This document shows, piece by piece, positions 7,883 to 16,800 of a stretch of 64,000 nt of DNA. Location: the NCBI RefSeq assembly GCF_000718515.1, contig NZ_JNZS01000008.1, forward strand, positions 124,001 through 188,000, given 5' to 3'. The translations under genes were made by a program, and so were the position numbers. This stretch comes from Micromonospora parva (GTDB taxonomy: Bacteria; Actinomycetota; Actinomycetes; Mycobacteriales; Micromonosporaceae). The notes beneath the pieces were generated by a model. That model had not been told where the DNA came from and searched no databases. It saw nothing but the letters and a program-made list of their open reading frames with translations. How positions within the stretch are numbered: the first letter of the stretch is position 1; each line of letters opens with the position of its first letter.

Positions 7883-8923
7883 GTGACCGACCGGCTGCGG
7901 GAGTACCGGCGACGGCGGGACGCGGCCCGCACACCCGAGCCGGTGCCGCAGGGCCCGCCGTCGGCCGGCCCCGACGCCGCCCGCTTCGTCATCCAGCAGC
8001 ACCACGCCCGCAGCCTGCACTGGGACCTGCGCCTGGAGCACGACGGGGTGCTCGCGTCCTGGGCGGTGCCACGCGGGCTGCCACGTGATCCGGGTCGCAA
8101 CCACCTCGCCGTGCACACCGAGGATCACCCGATGGAGTACCTCGACTTCGCCGGCGAGATCCCCGCCGGTGAGTACGGCGGGGGCCGGATGCTGATCCAC
8201 GACCGGGGCACCTACCACTGCGAGAAGTGGCGCGACGACGAGGTGATCGTGACCCTCGCCGGTGACCGGACCGCCGGGCGCTACGTGCTGTTCGCCACCG
8301 GCGGGCGGGACTGGATGATCCGCCGCACCGACCCCGCGCCACCCGGCTGGACAACGATGCCGGATCTGGTCCGGCCGATGCACGCCACGCCCGCCGCCGG
8401 GCTCCCCCGCGACAGCGCCGCCTGGGGGTACGAGCTGCGCTGGGACGGCGTCCGGGCGATGGCGTACGTCTCCGGCGGCCGGCTGCGGCTGCTCTCCGAG
8501 ACCGACGAGGACATCACCGGCGGATATCAGTGGCTGCGCGCGATGGCCGAGGCGCTCGCCCCCACCGAGGCGGTGCTCGACGGTGTGCTGGTGCGCATCG
8601 ACGGTGCCGGCCGGGTGCGTCCGGTGCGTCCGAGCACCGGCAGCCGGGTCCCCGCCGACGCCCAGTACCTGATCGTCGACCTGCTCTGGCTGGAGGGCGT
8701 GAGCAGCGTCGACGTGCCGTACGCGCAACGCCGGGAGCTGCTCGATGGGCTGGCCTTGGCCGGTGCGCACTGGCAGACTCCGCCGTGGTTCCCGGGCGCG
8801 GGCGACGAGGCCCTGCGTGCCGGGCAGGAACAGGGCCTGCCGGGCGTTGTCGCCAAACGGCTGGACTCGGTCTACGAGCCGGGGCGGCGCAGCCGACGCT
8901 GGCTGGGCATCGACGCGGTCTGA
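7883..8923 (+). CDS. LigD-type 3'-phosphoesterase fused to a degenerate ATP-dependent DNA ligase domain
   Basis: 346 residues from GTG 7883 (GGAGA nine bases upstream). Residues about 30-150 are a LigD PE domain, which trims 3' phosphates and ribonucleotides in end joining; its motifs are intact: QHHARSLHWDLRLEHDG (metal and catalytic His/Asp/Arg, about 39-55) and HTEDHPMEY. Residues about 165-346 align with the LigD/LigC adenylation domain but the active site is lost: motif I Lys of KWDG is Arg186 (ELRWDG), the Arg after LLS is Glu, the DGE glutamate is Val (LDGVLV), motif IV Glu is Pro (PGVVAKRLDS), and the terminal KxK of motif V is missing. It cannot seal DNA by the normal route. thrC follows 13 bases later. 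No Ku or polymerase gene is nearby. Confidence 0.88.
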   Translation: MTDRLREYRRRRDAARTPEPVPQGPPSAGPDAARFVIQQHHARSLHWDLRLEHDGVLASWAVPRGLPRDPGRNHLAVHTEDHPMEYLDFAGEIPAGEYGGGRMLIHDRGTYHCEKWRDDEVIVTLAGDRTAGRYVLFATGGRDWMIRRTDPAPPGWTTMPDLVRPMHATPAAGLPRDSAAWGYELRWDGVRAMAYVSGGRLRLLSETDEDITGGYQWLRAMAEALAPTEAVLDGVLVRIDGAGRVRPVRPSTGSRVPADAQYLIVDLLWLEGVSSVDVPYAQRRELLDGLALAGAHWQTPPWFPGAGDEALRAGQEQGLPGVVAKRLDSVYEPGRRSRRWLGIDAV

Positions 8924-8936
8924 CGCGAGGAGCGAC

Positions 8937-10127
8937 GTGTACCTGACCCACCTGGACTGCCCGCGGTGCGGCAAGGAGCACGCCGCCGACCGGTTACAGA
9001 ACCTCTGCGACTGCGGGTCGCCGCTGCTCGCCCGCTACGACCTGCCAGCCGTGGCGAAGGCGGTCACCCCGGAACGCTTTCCGCTGCGCCCGGCCGATCT
9101 GTGGCGCTACCGGGAGCTGCTGCCGGTAGCCGATCCCCGGCACGTCACCACGCTGGGCGAGGGTTGGACGCCACTGCTTCGCACCCCGGCATACGGCACC
9201 GAGATCGGCATCGCGGACCTGATGGTCAAGGACGAGGGGCTGATCCCGACCGGCTCGTTCAAGGCCCGGGGTGCCGCGGTCGGCGTGAGCCGGGCCCGTG
9301 AGCTGGGCGTCGAGCGGGTCGCGATGCCCACCAACGGCAACGCCGGGTCGGCCTGGGCCACGTACGCCGCGCGGGCCGGGATGGGCGCGACGATCGTCAT
9401 GCCGTTGAGCGCGCCGAGCATCTGCCGGCGGGAGTGCGTCGCCGCCGGGGCCGACCTGCGCCTGATCGACGGGCTGATCGGCGACGCCGGCCGGCGGGTG
9501 GCCGAGCTGATCGCGGAGTCGAACGGGGCGATCTTCGACGCCGGCACGCTGCGCGAGCCCTACCGGCTGGAGGGCAAGAAGACGATGGGGTACGAGATCG
9601 TCGAGCAGCTCGGCTGGCAGGTGCCGGACGTGATCATCTACCCGACGGGTGGCGGTGTCGGTCTGATCGGCATCCACAAGGCGCTGCACGAGCTGCGCGA
9701 GCTGGGCTGGGTCGGTGACAAGCTGCCCCGGCTGGTGGCCGTGCAGTCCACCGGCTGCGCGCCGATCGTGCGGGCGTTCGCCGCCGGCGAGAATCGGGCG
9801 CAGCCGTGGGCGGACGCGCACACCGTGGCGTTCGGCATCACGGTGCCGGCCCCGCTGGGCGACGAGCTGATCCTGGCGGCGCTGCGGGAGTCCTCCGGCA
9901 CGGCCGTCGCCGTCGACGACGCGGACCTCCTGGCCGACCTGCGGGAGTTCGCCGGTCGCGAAGGGCTGCTGCTCTGCCCCGAGGGTGCGGCCTGCCTGAC
10001 GGCGGCGCGGCAGCTGCGCGCCGGCGGGTGGATCCGGGCCGGCGAACGGGTGGTGGTGCTCAACACCGGCGCCGGGCTGAAGTATCCGGACACTGTCGAC
10101 GTGTCCGGCGTACCCGTGCTGGCGTGA
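8937..10127 (+). CDS. thrC: Threonine synthase
   Basis: PLP enzyme converting O-phosphohomoserine to threonine, 396 residues. An N-terminal four-Cys knuckle (CPRCG... LCDCG, residues 8-27) precedes the fold-type II domain. The Schiff-base lysine is Lys109 in PTGSFKARG; the phosphate-binding loop is PTGGGVGLIG; NGNAGSAWATYAARAG is also typical. GTG 8937 is preceded by GAGGAG. It follows the phosphoesterase gene by 13 bp and ends at a strong hairpin. It is not with hom or thrB here, so it may be a second copy. A cysteate synthase-like paralogue cannot be excluded. Confidence 0.88.
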   Translation: MYLTHLDCPRCGKEHAADRLQNLCDCGSPLLARYDLPAVAKAVTPERFPLRPADLWRYRELLPVADPRHVTTLGEGWTPLLRTPAYGTEIGIADLMVKDEGLIPTGSFKARGAAVGVSRARELGVERVAMPTNGNAGSAWATYAARAGMGATIVMPLSAPSICRRECVAAGADLRLIDGLIGDAGRRVAELIAESNGAIFDAGTLREPYRLEGKKTMGYEIVEQLGWQVPDVIIYPTGGGVGLIGIHKALHELRELGWVGDKLPRLVAVQSTGCAPIVRAFAAGENRAQPWADAHTVAFGITVPAPLGDELILAALRESSGTAVAVDDADLLADLREFAGREGLLLCPEGAACLTAARQLRAGGWIRAGERVVVLNTGAGLKYPDTVDVSGVPVLA

Positions 10128-10131
10128 GAGC

Positions 10132-10158
10132 CGGCACCCCGCGGACCGCGGGGTGCCG
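10132..10158. terminator. Hairpin between convergent thrC and pectate lyase
   Basis: CGGCACCCCGCGG (10132-10144) pairs with CCGCGGGGTGCCG (10146-10158), a 13-bp perfect stem immediately after the thrC stop and 12 bp from the stop of the convergent lyase gene. It can end transcripts from both sides. Confidence 0.75.
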
Positions 10159-10169
10159 ACGCACGGTGC

Positions 10170-11537
10170 CTACTGGTAGGTGATGTCCGATGGTGAGTAG
10201 AGGCAGTTGACGCCGTCGGCGCCCTCGCCGATCTCGGTCGGCTCGCTGCCCTTCGGCACGCCCTTGTACTTCACGCAGATCGAGGTCTCCCGGTCCGGGT
10301 CGCCGACGATGGTGATCCGGGTGAACCGGGCGGTGTCGCCCCAGTTGGTGTTGATGCCGGCGATCGCGTCGGTGTTCCGGACGATCACGTTGTCGATCAC
10401 CACGTGCCGCTGGTACGACGTGGAGCAGTTGCCGCAGGCCCGGTAGAGCTTCCCGGCGTTCTCCACCCGGAAGTTCTTGATGTAGACGGTGCCCGACCCG
10501 TTGTGTTGGAAGACCTTGTCGCTGGCGGAGCGGGCGCCACCGCCGTCGACGGTGTACGTGGTGCCGCCGCGGAAGGTCGCCGCGTCCTCGCCGACGTCCT
10601 CCCACCAGACGTTGATCAGGGTGCAGTTGCCCTCGCAGTGCACACCGTCACCGGCCGGCGCGCCGATGATCACGTTGCGCAGGGTGGCCCCGGCGGCCAA
10701 CTCGAACATCGGGTCCTGGCTCTCGCTCTGCCCGCCGTCACCGATGCCGTAGTAACGCTTGAGCCCGCCGTCGAAGGTGCCGGACACCGGGATGGTCGCG
10801 TCCACCTTCTGGCTGGCGGTGGGCGTCGGCCAGCCGGCCGGTGGCGGGGTGGTGGTGGGTGGCGGAGTGGTCGGCGGCGGGGTGGTGGTCGGCGGTGGCG
10901 TGGTCGGGGTGCCACCGCCGGACGAGTCGACCAGCACGTCGTCGAAGCCACCGCTGGCGTACGCGGTGACCAGGCCGATCCGGCCCGCGCCGACCAGGCT
11001 GTTGCTGCCGGAGGCGATCTGGGTGCCGTTGACGAACCCGCGGATGGTGCTGCCGCTGGTCTCGATGCGCAGGGTGTACCAGGTGCCGGTGCCGACGCCG
11101 AGCGAGGCGGAGCCGATCGCCGTGACGGAGCTGCCGTTGACCGCCTGGAGTTCGGCGCGGCCGGAGCCGAGCAGGGCCAGCCGGTACATCTTGGTGCTGC
11201 TGGAGGAGCGGGCGGCGAGCCCGACCAGGGCGCTGGACGAGCCGAAGCTCGCCGGCCTGACCCGGGCCTGCACGGAGTAGTTGGTCCAGCTGGTCTGGCC
11301 GGCGAACTGGCGCGCCAGCTCACTGCCGGCGTTGGACTGGTTGAGCACCCCCGAGCCGTCCACCGCCCAGGTGCCACCGGACTTGGACCAGCCGGAGGTG
11401 TCGCCGTCGGTGAAGTCGTCGCTGAAGATGGTGGCCGCGAAGGCCGAGGTCATGCCGGCGGCGAGGGCCGCCACGGTCACCCCGGCACCCACCGCCAGCA
11501 GTAGTGGTCGGCGGCCGGAGAGTCGTCTTTGCTGCAC
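10170..11537 (-). CDS. Secreted pectate lyase (PL3) with N-terminal jelly-roll module
   Basis: 455 residues cleaving polygalacturonate by beta-elimination outside the cell. The signal peptide (about 1-34) is MQQRRLSGRRPLLLAVGAG...SAFA. Residues 35-205 form a concanavalin-like/carbohydrate-binding jelly roll (FSDDFTDGDTSGWSKSGGTW). A linker of Pro/Thr repeats (about 208-235) leads to the PL3 beta-helix, with VWWEDVGEDAATFRG and the Cys-rich LYRACGNCSTSYQRH turn. GTG 11537 follows AGGAGG at six bases. A palindromic operator-like site lies upstream at 11682-11699. Confidence 0.92.
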   Translation of the reverse strand: MQQRRLSGRRPLLLAVGAGVTVAALAAGMTSAFAATIFSDDFTDGDTSGWSKSGGTWAVDGSGVLNQSNAGSELARQFAGQTSWTNYSVQARVRPASFGSSSALVGLAARSSSSTKMYRLALLGSGRAELQAVNGSSVTAIGSASLGVGTGTWYTLRIETSGSTIRGFVNGTQIASGSNSLVGAGRIGLVTAYASGGFDDVLVDSSGGGTPTTPPPTTTPPPTTPPPTTTPPPAGWPTPTASQKVDATIPVSGTFDGGLKRYYGIGDGGQSESQDPMFELAAGATLRNVIIGAPAGDGVHCEGNCTLINVWWEDVGEDAATFRGGTTYTVDGGGARSASDKVFQHNGSGTVYIKNFRVENAGKLYRACGNCSTSYQRHVVIDNVIVRNTDAIAGINTNWGDTARFTRITIVGDPDRETSICVKYKGVPKGSEPTEIGEGADGVNCLYSPSDITYQ

Positions 11538-11681
11538 AGGTGTCCTCCTTGACGCATGTGGTGGTGATCCCTGTGCCCGTCGGGCCCGAGACGCGTCGGC
11601 GCGGCGTGCGGCACTGAACGGGATCGGTGTGGCCCCGTCGGACGCCCGGATCCGAAGCGGGGTGAAGCGGGATCAAAGCCG

Positions 11682-11699
11682 TGGGAAAGGGCTTTCCCG
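11682..11699. promoter_or_regulatory. Operator-like palindrome upstream of pectate lyase
   Basis: TGGGAAAGGGCTTTCCCG contains GGGAAAG and its perfect complement CTTTCCC with a two-base centre. It lies about 145 bp upstream of the lyase start, between that gene and the convergently unrelated GH15 end. The shape suits a LacI-family repressor of sugar-polymer genes; no regulator is known for it. Confidence 0.5.
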
Positions 11700-11775
11700 C
11701 ATCTTCGAGGCTAGGACTGTCCAACCATCAGCGTCAATGCCTGGCGCTTGCAGGTCTGTTGCAGGATTCGACGGA

Positions 11776-13575
11776 TCAGTAGCTCTCCGGCTCGGTGATC
11801 CGCCAGGCCGCGTTGATCAGCCCGATGTGCGAGAGCGCCTGCGGCATGTTGCCCAGCTGCATCCCGGTGGCCAGGTCGATCTGCTCGCTGAACAGCCCCA
11901 CGTCGTTGGCGTACCCGACGACCCGCTCGAAGAGCGCCTCGGCCCGCTGCTGCTCGCCCGTCATCACCAGGCACTCCACCAGCCAGAACGAACACAGCAG
12001 GAAGCCGGCCGGGTCGGCCGTCCAGCGTCGCAGCAGACCGGCCTCGGTGCCCAGCTCGCGCTCGACCATCGCGATCGTCGAGCGCATCCGTGGGTCGGTG
12101 GCCGGCAGGAAGTGCGTGACCGGCAGGGCGAGCACCGAGGCGTCCAACTCCGCCGACCCGAACGCGCCGGTGAACGCCCCGATCCGTTCGTTCCACCCCT
12201 CGCGCAGCACGGTCTCGCGGATCTCGTCACGCACGTTGGCCCAGCGACGGGGGTCGGCCTGATCACCGAGCCGGTCGGCGAGCCCCACCGCCCGGTCCAT
12301 GGTCAGCCAGCAGGACACCTTGGACGAGAGGTAGTGGCGCTCGTCGTCGCGGGTCTCCCAGATGCCCCGGTCCGGCAGGTGCCACGTCGCGGCCACCTGC
12401 TCGGTCAACCCGAGCACCATCTCCCGCAACTCGACCTCGAAGTTCGCACCGAGGTAGTCGCGCAGCCGCCACACCGCCGATATCACCTCGCCCGGCACGT
12501 CGAGCTGACGCTGCCGCCAGGCGTCGTTGCCGATCCGCACCGGCCGGCTGTCCCGGTAGCCGCGCAGGTGGTCGCAGTGGTGCTCGGAAAGGTCGCGCTC
12601 GCCCTCCAGCCCGAAGAGCACCGGCACGGGCTCGTCGCCGAACCGGCCGATCGAGCGGGTCGCCCAGGCGAACAGCCGGGAGGTCTCCTCGGGGCAGGCC
12701 GCCACCCAGAGCGCCCGCATCGTCAACGAGAAGTCCCGCAGCCACGAGTAGCGGTAGTCGTAGTTCCGGTCGCCACCGATCTGCTCTGGCAGCGAGGAGG
12801 TCAGCGCGGCGGCGACCGCGCCACTGCGGGCGTACGTGAGGCCGGTCAGCACCGTCGCGCTGTGTTTGACGAGTTCGGGGTAGCGGCCGGAGTACCCGTG
12901 CGTCTCCCGGAACGCCTGCCACGCCTGCGTCGTCTCCGCGAGGGCGGCCAGCGGGTCCAGTCGGGCCGGCGGATCGCCGTACGCCTCACCGAATGCGAGG
13001 TCCATCCCGATCACCTGACCGGCGGAGACCTCGAACTCGTGGGTCACCCGGTCGGTGCCCGCCCGCAGGTGCAGACCCCCGGCGCGCAACACCAGCACCA
13101 CCGGGCCGGCCCCGGCCAGCACCCCGCCGTCCGGCTGGTCGTGCAGGTACGGCGTGAGCAGGCCGTACTCCGGGCGGGGTGCGAAGTCGAGCCCCATCCG
13201 CACCCGCCCGGACAGCCCCTTGACGACCCGGATCAGCACGGCCGGGGAGTTCTTGCCCAACTCGTGGGCGCGGGCGCCCACCTCGGCGGCGAGGGCATCG
13301 ACGACCGCCACGCTGCCGTGCGGCGTGTGGTGCACAGTCCGCAGCACCAGCGAGTCCGGCAGGTACGCGCGCTCCACCCGGTGGCCCGGACCGCCGACGC
13401 CTACCGGCGCCAGCCGGAAATGGCCGGCACCCGGGTCGAGCAGCCGCGCGAACACGGCCGACCCGTCGAACCGGTGCGGGCACCACCAGTCGATCGAGCC
13501 GTCCTTGCCGACCAGGGCACCCGAACGGGAGTCCGAGAGGAACCCGTAGTCGGAGATCGCCGGCTGCTGCTCCAC
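11776..13575 (-). CDS. Glycoside hydrolase family 15 (glucoamylase/trehalase-like)
   Basis: Cytoplasmic-looking GH15 enzyme, 599 residues, of the actinobacterial group that includes trehalases and glucodextranases. Residues 1-200 form the N-terminal beta-sandwich (ISDYGFLSDSRSGALVGKDG, SIDWWCPHRFDGSAVFARLL), about 215-590 the (alpha/alpha)6 barrel with the signature RNYDYRYSWLRDFSLTMRAL. The catalytic acids are likely among GIWETRDDERHYLSSK and the late LCSFWLVECL segment. There is no signal peptide. GTG 13575 has only a weak GGCGGG upstream. The exact substrate, trehalose or a maltodextrin, cannot be decided. Confidence 0.9.
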   Translation of the reverse strand: MEQQPAISDYGFLSDSRSGALVGKDGSIDWWCPHRFDGSAVFARLLDPGAGHFRLAPVGVGGPGHRVERAYLPDSLVLRTVHHTPHGSVAVVDALAAEVGARAHELGKNSPAVLIRVVKGLSGRVRMGLDFAPRPEYGLLTPYLHDQPDGGVLAGAGPVVLVLRAGGLHLRAGTDRVTHEFEVSAGQVIGMDLAFGEAYGDPPARLDPLAALAETTQAWQAFRETHGYSGRYPELVKHSATVLTGLTYARSGAVAAALTSSLPEQIGGDRNYDYRYSWLRDFSLTMRALWVAACPEETSRLFAWATRSIGRFGDEPVPVLFGLEGERDLSEHHCDHLRGYRDSRPVRIGNDAWRQRQLDVPGEVISAVWRLRDYLGANFEVELREMVLGLTEQVAATWHLPDRGIWETRDDERHYLSSKVSCWLTMDRAVGLADRLGDQADPRRWANVRDEIRETVLREGWNERIGAFTGAFGSAELDASVLALPVTHFLPATDPRMRSTIAMVERELGTEAGLLRRWTADPAGFLLCSFWLVECLVMTGEQQRAEALFERVVGYANDVGLFSEQIDLATGMQLGNMPQALSHIGLINAAWRITEPESY

Positions 13576-13596
13576 CCGCCGGGGGTACCCGCATCA

Positions 13597-13614
13597 GCCC
13601 GGATCAGACCGGGC
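13597..13614 (-). terminator. Short hairpin after cupin gene
   Basis: GCCCGG (13597-13602) pairs with CCGGGC (13609-13614). It lies four bases beyond the cupin stop and just upstream of the GH15 start. Short stem, so only a modest call. Confidence 0.4.
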
Positions 13615-13617
13615 GCC

Positions 13618-14022
13618 TCACTCGGTGGGCGGCTCGTCCTCCCCCGCCGCCTCGGCCGCGTCGGCCTCCTCCTTGGTCTTGTGCACCGCCTGGTCGGCGT
13701 GCTCCGGCGGCCCGTAGACCGTGTACAGCACCAGCGGGTTGGGGCCGGTGTTGACGAAGTTGTGCTTGGTGCCCGCCGGAACCACGACCAGGTCGCCTGC
13801 GGCGACCTTCCGCTTCGCGCCGGCGACCCGGGCCTCGCCGACGCCGCTGACGAAGGTCAGGATCTGGTCGATGCCCTCGTGCACCTCCTCGCCGATCTCC
13901 CCGTCCGGCGGAATGGTCATGATGACCAGCTGGGTGTGCTCACCGGTCCACAGCACCCGCCGGAAATCCGGGCTCTTCTCGGCGACAGTCGCGATAGTGA
14001 AATGCTCCATGCCCACGCTCAT
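13618..14022 (-). CDS. Small cupin-domain protein
   Basis: 134 residues, single double-stranded beta-helix. The two cupin motifs are GEIGEEVHEGIDQILTFVSG and GDLVVVPAGTKHNFVNTG; the first lacks the second His of HxH but keeps a Glu-His-Glu cluster, the second keeps its His, so metal binding is plausible. The C-terminal 25 residues are acidic and rich in Ala/Glu, ending EDEPPTE. ATG 14022 is used; ATG 14010 (MEHFTIATV) is also possible. Members of this group are stress or sugar-related cupins of unknown substrate. Confidence 0.85.
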   Translation of the reverse strand: MSVGMEHFTIATVAEKSPDFRRVLWTGEHTQLVIMTIPPDGEIGEEVHEGIDQILTFVSGVGEARVAGAKRKVAAGDLVVVPAGTKHNFVNTGPNPLVLYTVYGPPEHADQAVHKTKEEADAAEAAGEDEPPTE

Positions 14023-14268
14023 ACCCCGTCCGGCGGCGCGCCACGCCGGGAGTCGCAGATGGTGGAATTCCCCACGGTCAGAGGGTTTGGATGCGCGCGC
14101 ACCGGGGATCGACAGCGCGGACCGGCACGAAGCGCCGGTCGAGCCAGGTCCCCGCCGGCGTACCGCCGAACGGCTGCGGTGGTGGGAGACGGCCAGAGCG
14201 CGGCGACGTTCCGACCACGGTCGAGCGGCGCCGTGCGCTCTTTCGAGCCACCGTGCGCTCAACCCGAC
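14023..14268. other. Intergenic stretch with no supported gene
   Basis: About 245 bp between the cupin start and the sulfotransferase stop, both on the minus strand. Short open frames exist on both strands (for example a 65-residue plus-strand frame from 14091) but none has a ribosome binding site or family-like sequence. It probably holds the cupin promoter. Confidence 0.5.
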
Positions 14269-15156
14269 TCAGCGATGGAGCCAGGTGAGCAGCTCGGGCG
14301 GGGCCAGCGCGGCGACCCGTTGCTGATAGCGGGATCGCGCGGGCTCGTCCAGCAGGTCGCGTCCCTGACCGGAGCCTCCTCGGCGAAAGAACGCCAGGCG
14401 GTCGCGCAGCACGCCGAGGGTGTCCGGTGCCAGCTGGTCGGCGCGCTCGCGCATGCGGCCGAAGGTGGCCGCCTCGATGAGCGCGGGCCAGCGCGCGTCG
14501 GGGACCGTGATGCCCCACCGGTCGGCGAGCCGGCGCATCTCACCGCCCAGATCGGCCAGCAGGTCGTCGTAGTGCACCAATTCGATGTTCGGCTCGTGCC
14601 GGCGGGCCCACGCGTCAGTCAGGTGCATCAGCACCCCGGGGAGCGAATCCAGCTCGGAGTGGGGGTCCACCTCCCGGTCGACCCAGCTCGTCAACCACTC
14701 CCGCACCGGGGGCCGCTCACCCGGCGGCCCGGCCGGCGCGGGTCGGCCGGTCAGCTCGGCCAGCCGCGCCCGGTCCAGGTTGGCGGCCTGGTGATAGAGG
14801 GAGACCGCCATGTCCAGTGGGTGTCGGGCCACCACCACGTAGTGCACCCGCGGGTCGAGCGGCACCCCGTCCAGCGGGGTGTGCGTCTTGATGAACCGCC
14901 GGTGCTGCTGGGCGGCCAGCCGGTCGTACACCGTGGCTCGCGGCTCGCCCAACCAGTCCAGCCACGGCGACAACTCGGGCAGCGGCGCCGGCAGGTCCGG
15001 GGTGCCCAGCACCAGGAGCGCACAGATCATCTGCATCCAGGTGGTGCCGCTCTTGGACCGGGTGCTGATCACGATGTCGCCGTCGCGGAACGGGAAACCG
15101 GTCCACCGCGCGCTGTCCTCGTCGTCGGATCGGTACCGGTGAATTGGCGTGAGCAC
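14269..15156 (-). CDS. Sulfotransferase family protein
   Basis: PAPS-dependent sulfotransferase, 295 residues. The 5'-phosphosulfate loop is TRSKSGTTWMQ (about 32-42), the catalytic His lies in IKTHTPLDG, and the 3'-phosphate motif is ARHPLDMAVSLYHQ. A C-terminal GSGQGRDLLDEPARSRY resembles the last PAPS contact region. GTG 15156 gives MLTPIHRYRS, a usual start for this family. It diverges from the beta-family gene with a 91-bp shared promoter region. The acceptor, a small molecule or glycan, is unknown. Confidence 0.9.
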   Translation of the reverse strand: MLTPIHRYRSDDEDSARWTGFPFRDGDIVISTRSKSGTTWMQMICALLVLGTPDLPAPLPELSPWLDWLGEPRATVYDRLAAQQHRRFIKTHTPLDGVPLDPRVHYVVVARHPLDMAVSLYHQAANLDRARLAELTGRPAPAGPPGERPPVREWLTSWVDREVDPHSELDSLPGVLMHLTDAWARRHEPNIELVHYDDLLADLGGEMRRLADRWGITVPDARWPALIEAATFGRMRERADQLAPDTLGVLRDRLAFFRRGGSGQGRDLLDEPARSRYQQRVAALAPPELLTWLHR

Positions 15157-15247
15157 CGGTGGATGGTAGTCGTCGAACCGACAGTCGAGCAGCCGAATTC
15201 CGACTTACACCCCTGTGAGACATGCGCATGCCTGGCTAGATTGAAGT

Positions 15248-16315
15248 ATGGTGCCCGCCCACGGGGGCCGGGCGGCGGCAACGCTCTACCGCCCCATCCT
15301 CGCCAACCGACGAGGCGAGCTTGAGGCCCTGAGCCACCTCGATCCCGCGTACGCCGAGCTGGTCGCCCCGGTCCTGGAGATCGGCACGATCGACAGGTCC
15401 ACCATGGACACCGTTCGCCGGCTGCCGTCCGGGCTGCTGCCCGCCGTCGACGTCAGCGCGCTGCCCGACATCCCCGAGGCGGAGCTGACCCGCTGGGGCG
15501 TACCGATGGTGCCGGTCATCGGGCTCTCCGAGAGCGACCACCGGCTGGTCGCGCACGGCGCGGCGGCACGGGCGTACGGCCGCCGGGCGCTCATCCGGCT
15601 GCGGGCCGGCCAGGACCGGGCCGGGCCGGACGCGAGCACCACCGCTGTGGAACGGATCTGGCGGTTCACCGACCTCGCCCCGGAGGAGTGCGACCTGCTG
15701 GTGGACGCGGGGGACGTGTGCTGCCCGGCGGACGTGCGGGCCGCCGAGCCCCGGATACGCCGCCTGCTGGACTGGGCGCGCCGACACGCCTGGCGGTCGG
15801 TGACGGTGGCGGCGGGCGGCATGCCGCCGACGCTGTCCGGCCTGCCCACCGACGAACCGGTCCAGTTGGACCGTTGGGACTGGCAGCTGTGGCGACGGCT
15901 GGCCGACGCCGGGGTCGACTACGGCGACTACGGCGTCCACCCGGCGGTGCCGGGCACCGGTGATCCCGGCGACCGGTTGCCGACGGTGCGGTACACCGAC
16001 GACGGCAGTTGGTGGATCTACCGCTGGGCGCGACGCGGCGGCCGGGGCGACGACCGGTTCGCCGACCTGTGTCGCACGCTGGTGTCGGCGCCACACTGGC
16101 CGACCACCGGGGCGGCCTTCTCGTGGGGTGACCATGAGCTGTTGCGCCGGGCCCGCAGGGGTGCCGGCGCCGGCTCGACCGCCAACTGGGCGGCGTGGAG
16201 CACCTCGCACCACCTGGCCCACGTGCTGAACACGCTGTTGCACCCGGCCGACGACGGTGTGCCGAGGTGGCACCCCGGGCAGGGTCCACCGCAGCGGGGG
16301 CGCCCGTTGCGGTGA
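15248..16315 (+). CDS. Beta family protein (T4 beta-protein-like)
   Basis: 355 residues. The opening, LYRPILANRRGELEALSHL followed by PAYAELVAPVLEI, is the hallmark of the beta protein family (PF14350), first described for a T4 protein and found in phages and bacterial accessory regions. The rest keeps the TIM-barrel-like run of hydrophobic strands (VPVIGLS, RALIRLRAG, CDLLVDAG, SVTVAAGGMP) and a C-terminal WSTSHHLAHVLNTLL helix. No biochemical role is established. It stands alone here rather than beside the HTH or toxin-like genes seen with some relatives. Confidence 0.75.
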   Translation: MVPAHGGRAAATLYRPILANRRGELEALSHLDPAYAELVAPVLEIGTIDRSTMDTVRRLPSGLLPAVDVSALPDIPEAELTRWGVPMVPVIGLSESDHRLVAHGAAARAYGRRALIRLRAGQDRAGPDASTTAVERIWRFTDLAPEECDLLVDAGDVCCPADVRAAEPRIRRLLDWARRHAWRSVTVAAGGMPPTLSGLPTDEPVQLDRWDWQLWRRLADAGVDYGDYGVHPAVPGTGDPGDRLPTVRYTDDGSWWIYRWARRGGRGDDRFADLCRTLVSAPHWPTTGAAFSWGDHELLRRARRGAGAGSTANWAAWSTSHHLAHVLNTLLHPADDGVPRWHPGQGPPQRGRPLR

Positions 16316-16325
16316 GCTTCTGGTG

Positions 16326-16607
16326 CTACTGCTTCTCGGTGAAGCCGAACTGGATGACGCCCTCGTCGTCGACGGTCGCGTCCACCGACGCGTCACCGAG
16401 CAGCTCGGCGGCGTCCTCGTCCAGGAAGATCCGGGCGCCCTGGTTGTCGACCACCCGATCGCCCTGCACCGGCTCGGGCACCAGCTCGACGGTGAGCGAG
16501 CCGGCCTCGGTGTCGGCGGCGATTCGCACCCCACCGTCCTGGGCGACGTCCTGCTGATTGGCGAGGTCACGAATGACGAGCACGGCGTTATCGGTCATGG
16601 TGAGCAT
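16326..16607 (-). CDS. HesB/IscA-like fold protein lacking cysteines
   Basis: 93 residues, acidic. The sequence follows the A-type Fe-S carrier fold (GGVRIAADTEAGSLTVELVPEP... DNQGARIFLDEDAAELLGDASVDATVDD) but has none of the three cysteines that bind a cluster in IscA, so it is unlikely to carry Fe-S. ATG 16607 follows GAGGAG by eight bases. It is convergent with the beta-family gene, with only ten bases between stops. Such HesB-like proteins are common in actinomycetes and uncharacterised. Confidence 0.8.
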   Translation of the reverse strand: MLTMTDNAVLVIRDLANQQDVAQDGGVRIAADTEAGSLTVELVPEPVQGDRVVDNQGARIFLDEDAAELLGDASVDATVDDEGVIQFGFTEKQ

Positions 16608-16800
16608 GAGTGGAACTCCTCGTGGATTCTCGGCTCGCTGTCGAATACGGCACGGACCGGACAGTCGGGCCCGCCTACGAGCACGCGTGGGAGGCGACAG
16701 AGGGGCGAACGGTCATCGCCGTCGCATCGGATCGGGGCAGCTGACGGCCCCGTCACTTCCACCGTGCCCGCTGGCGGACCATCCGTCAAATAGAGCCGGA

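Noticed and set aside
14078..14280. Minus-strand frame with a protein-like ending (TWLDRRFVPVRAVDPRC)
   Set aside because: No start site, no recognisable domain, and it overlaps the sulfotransferase 3' end in another frame.
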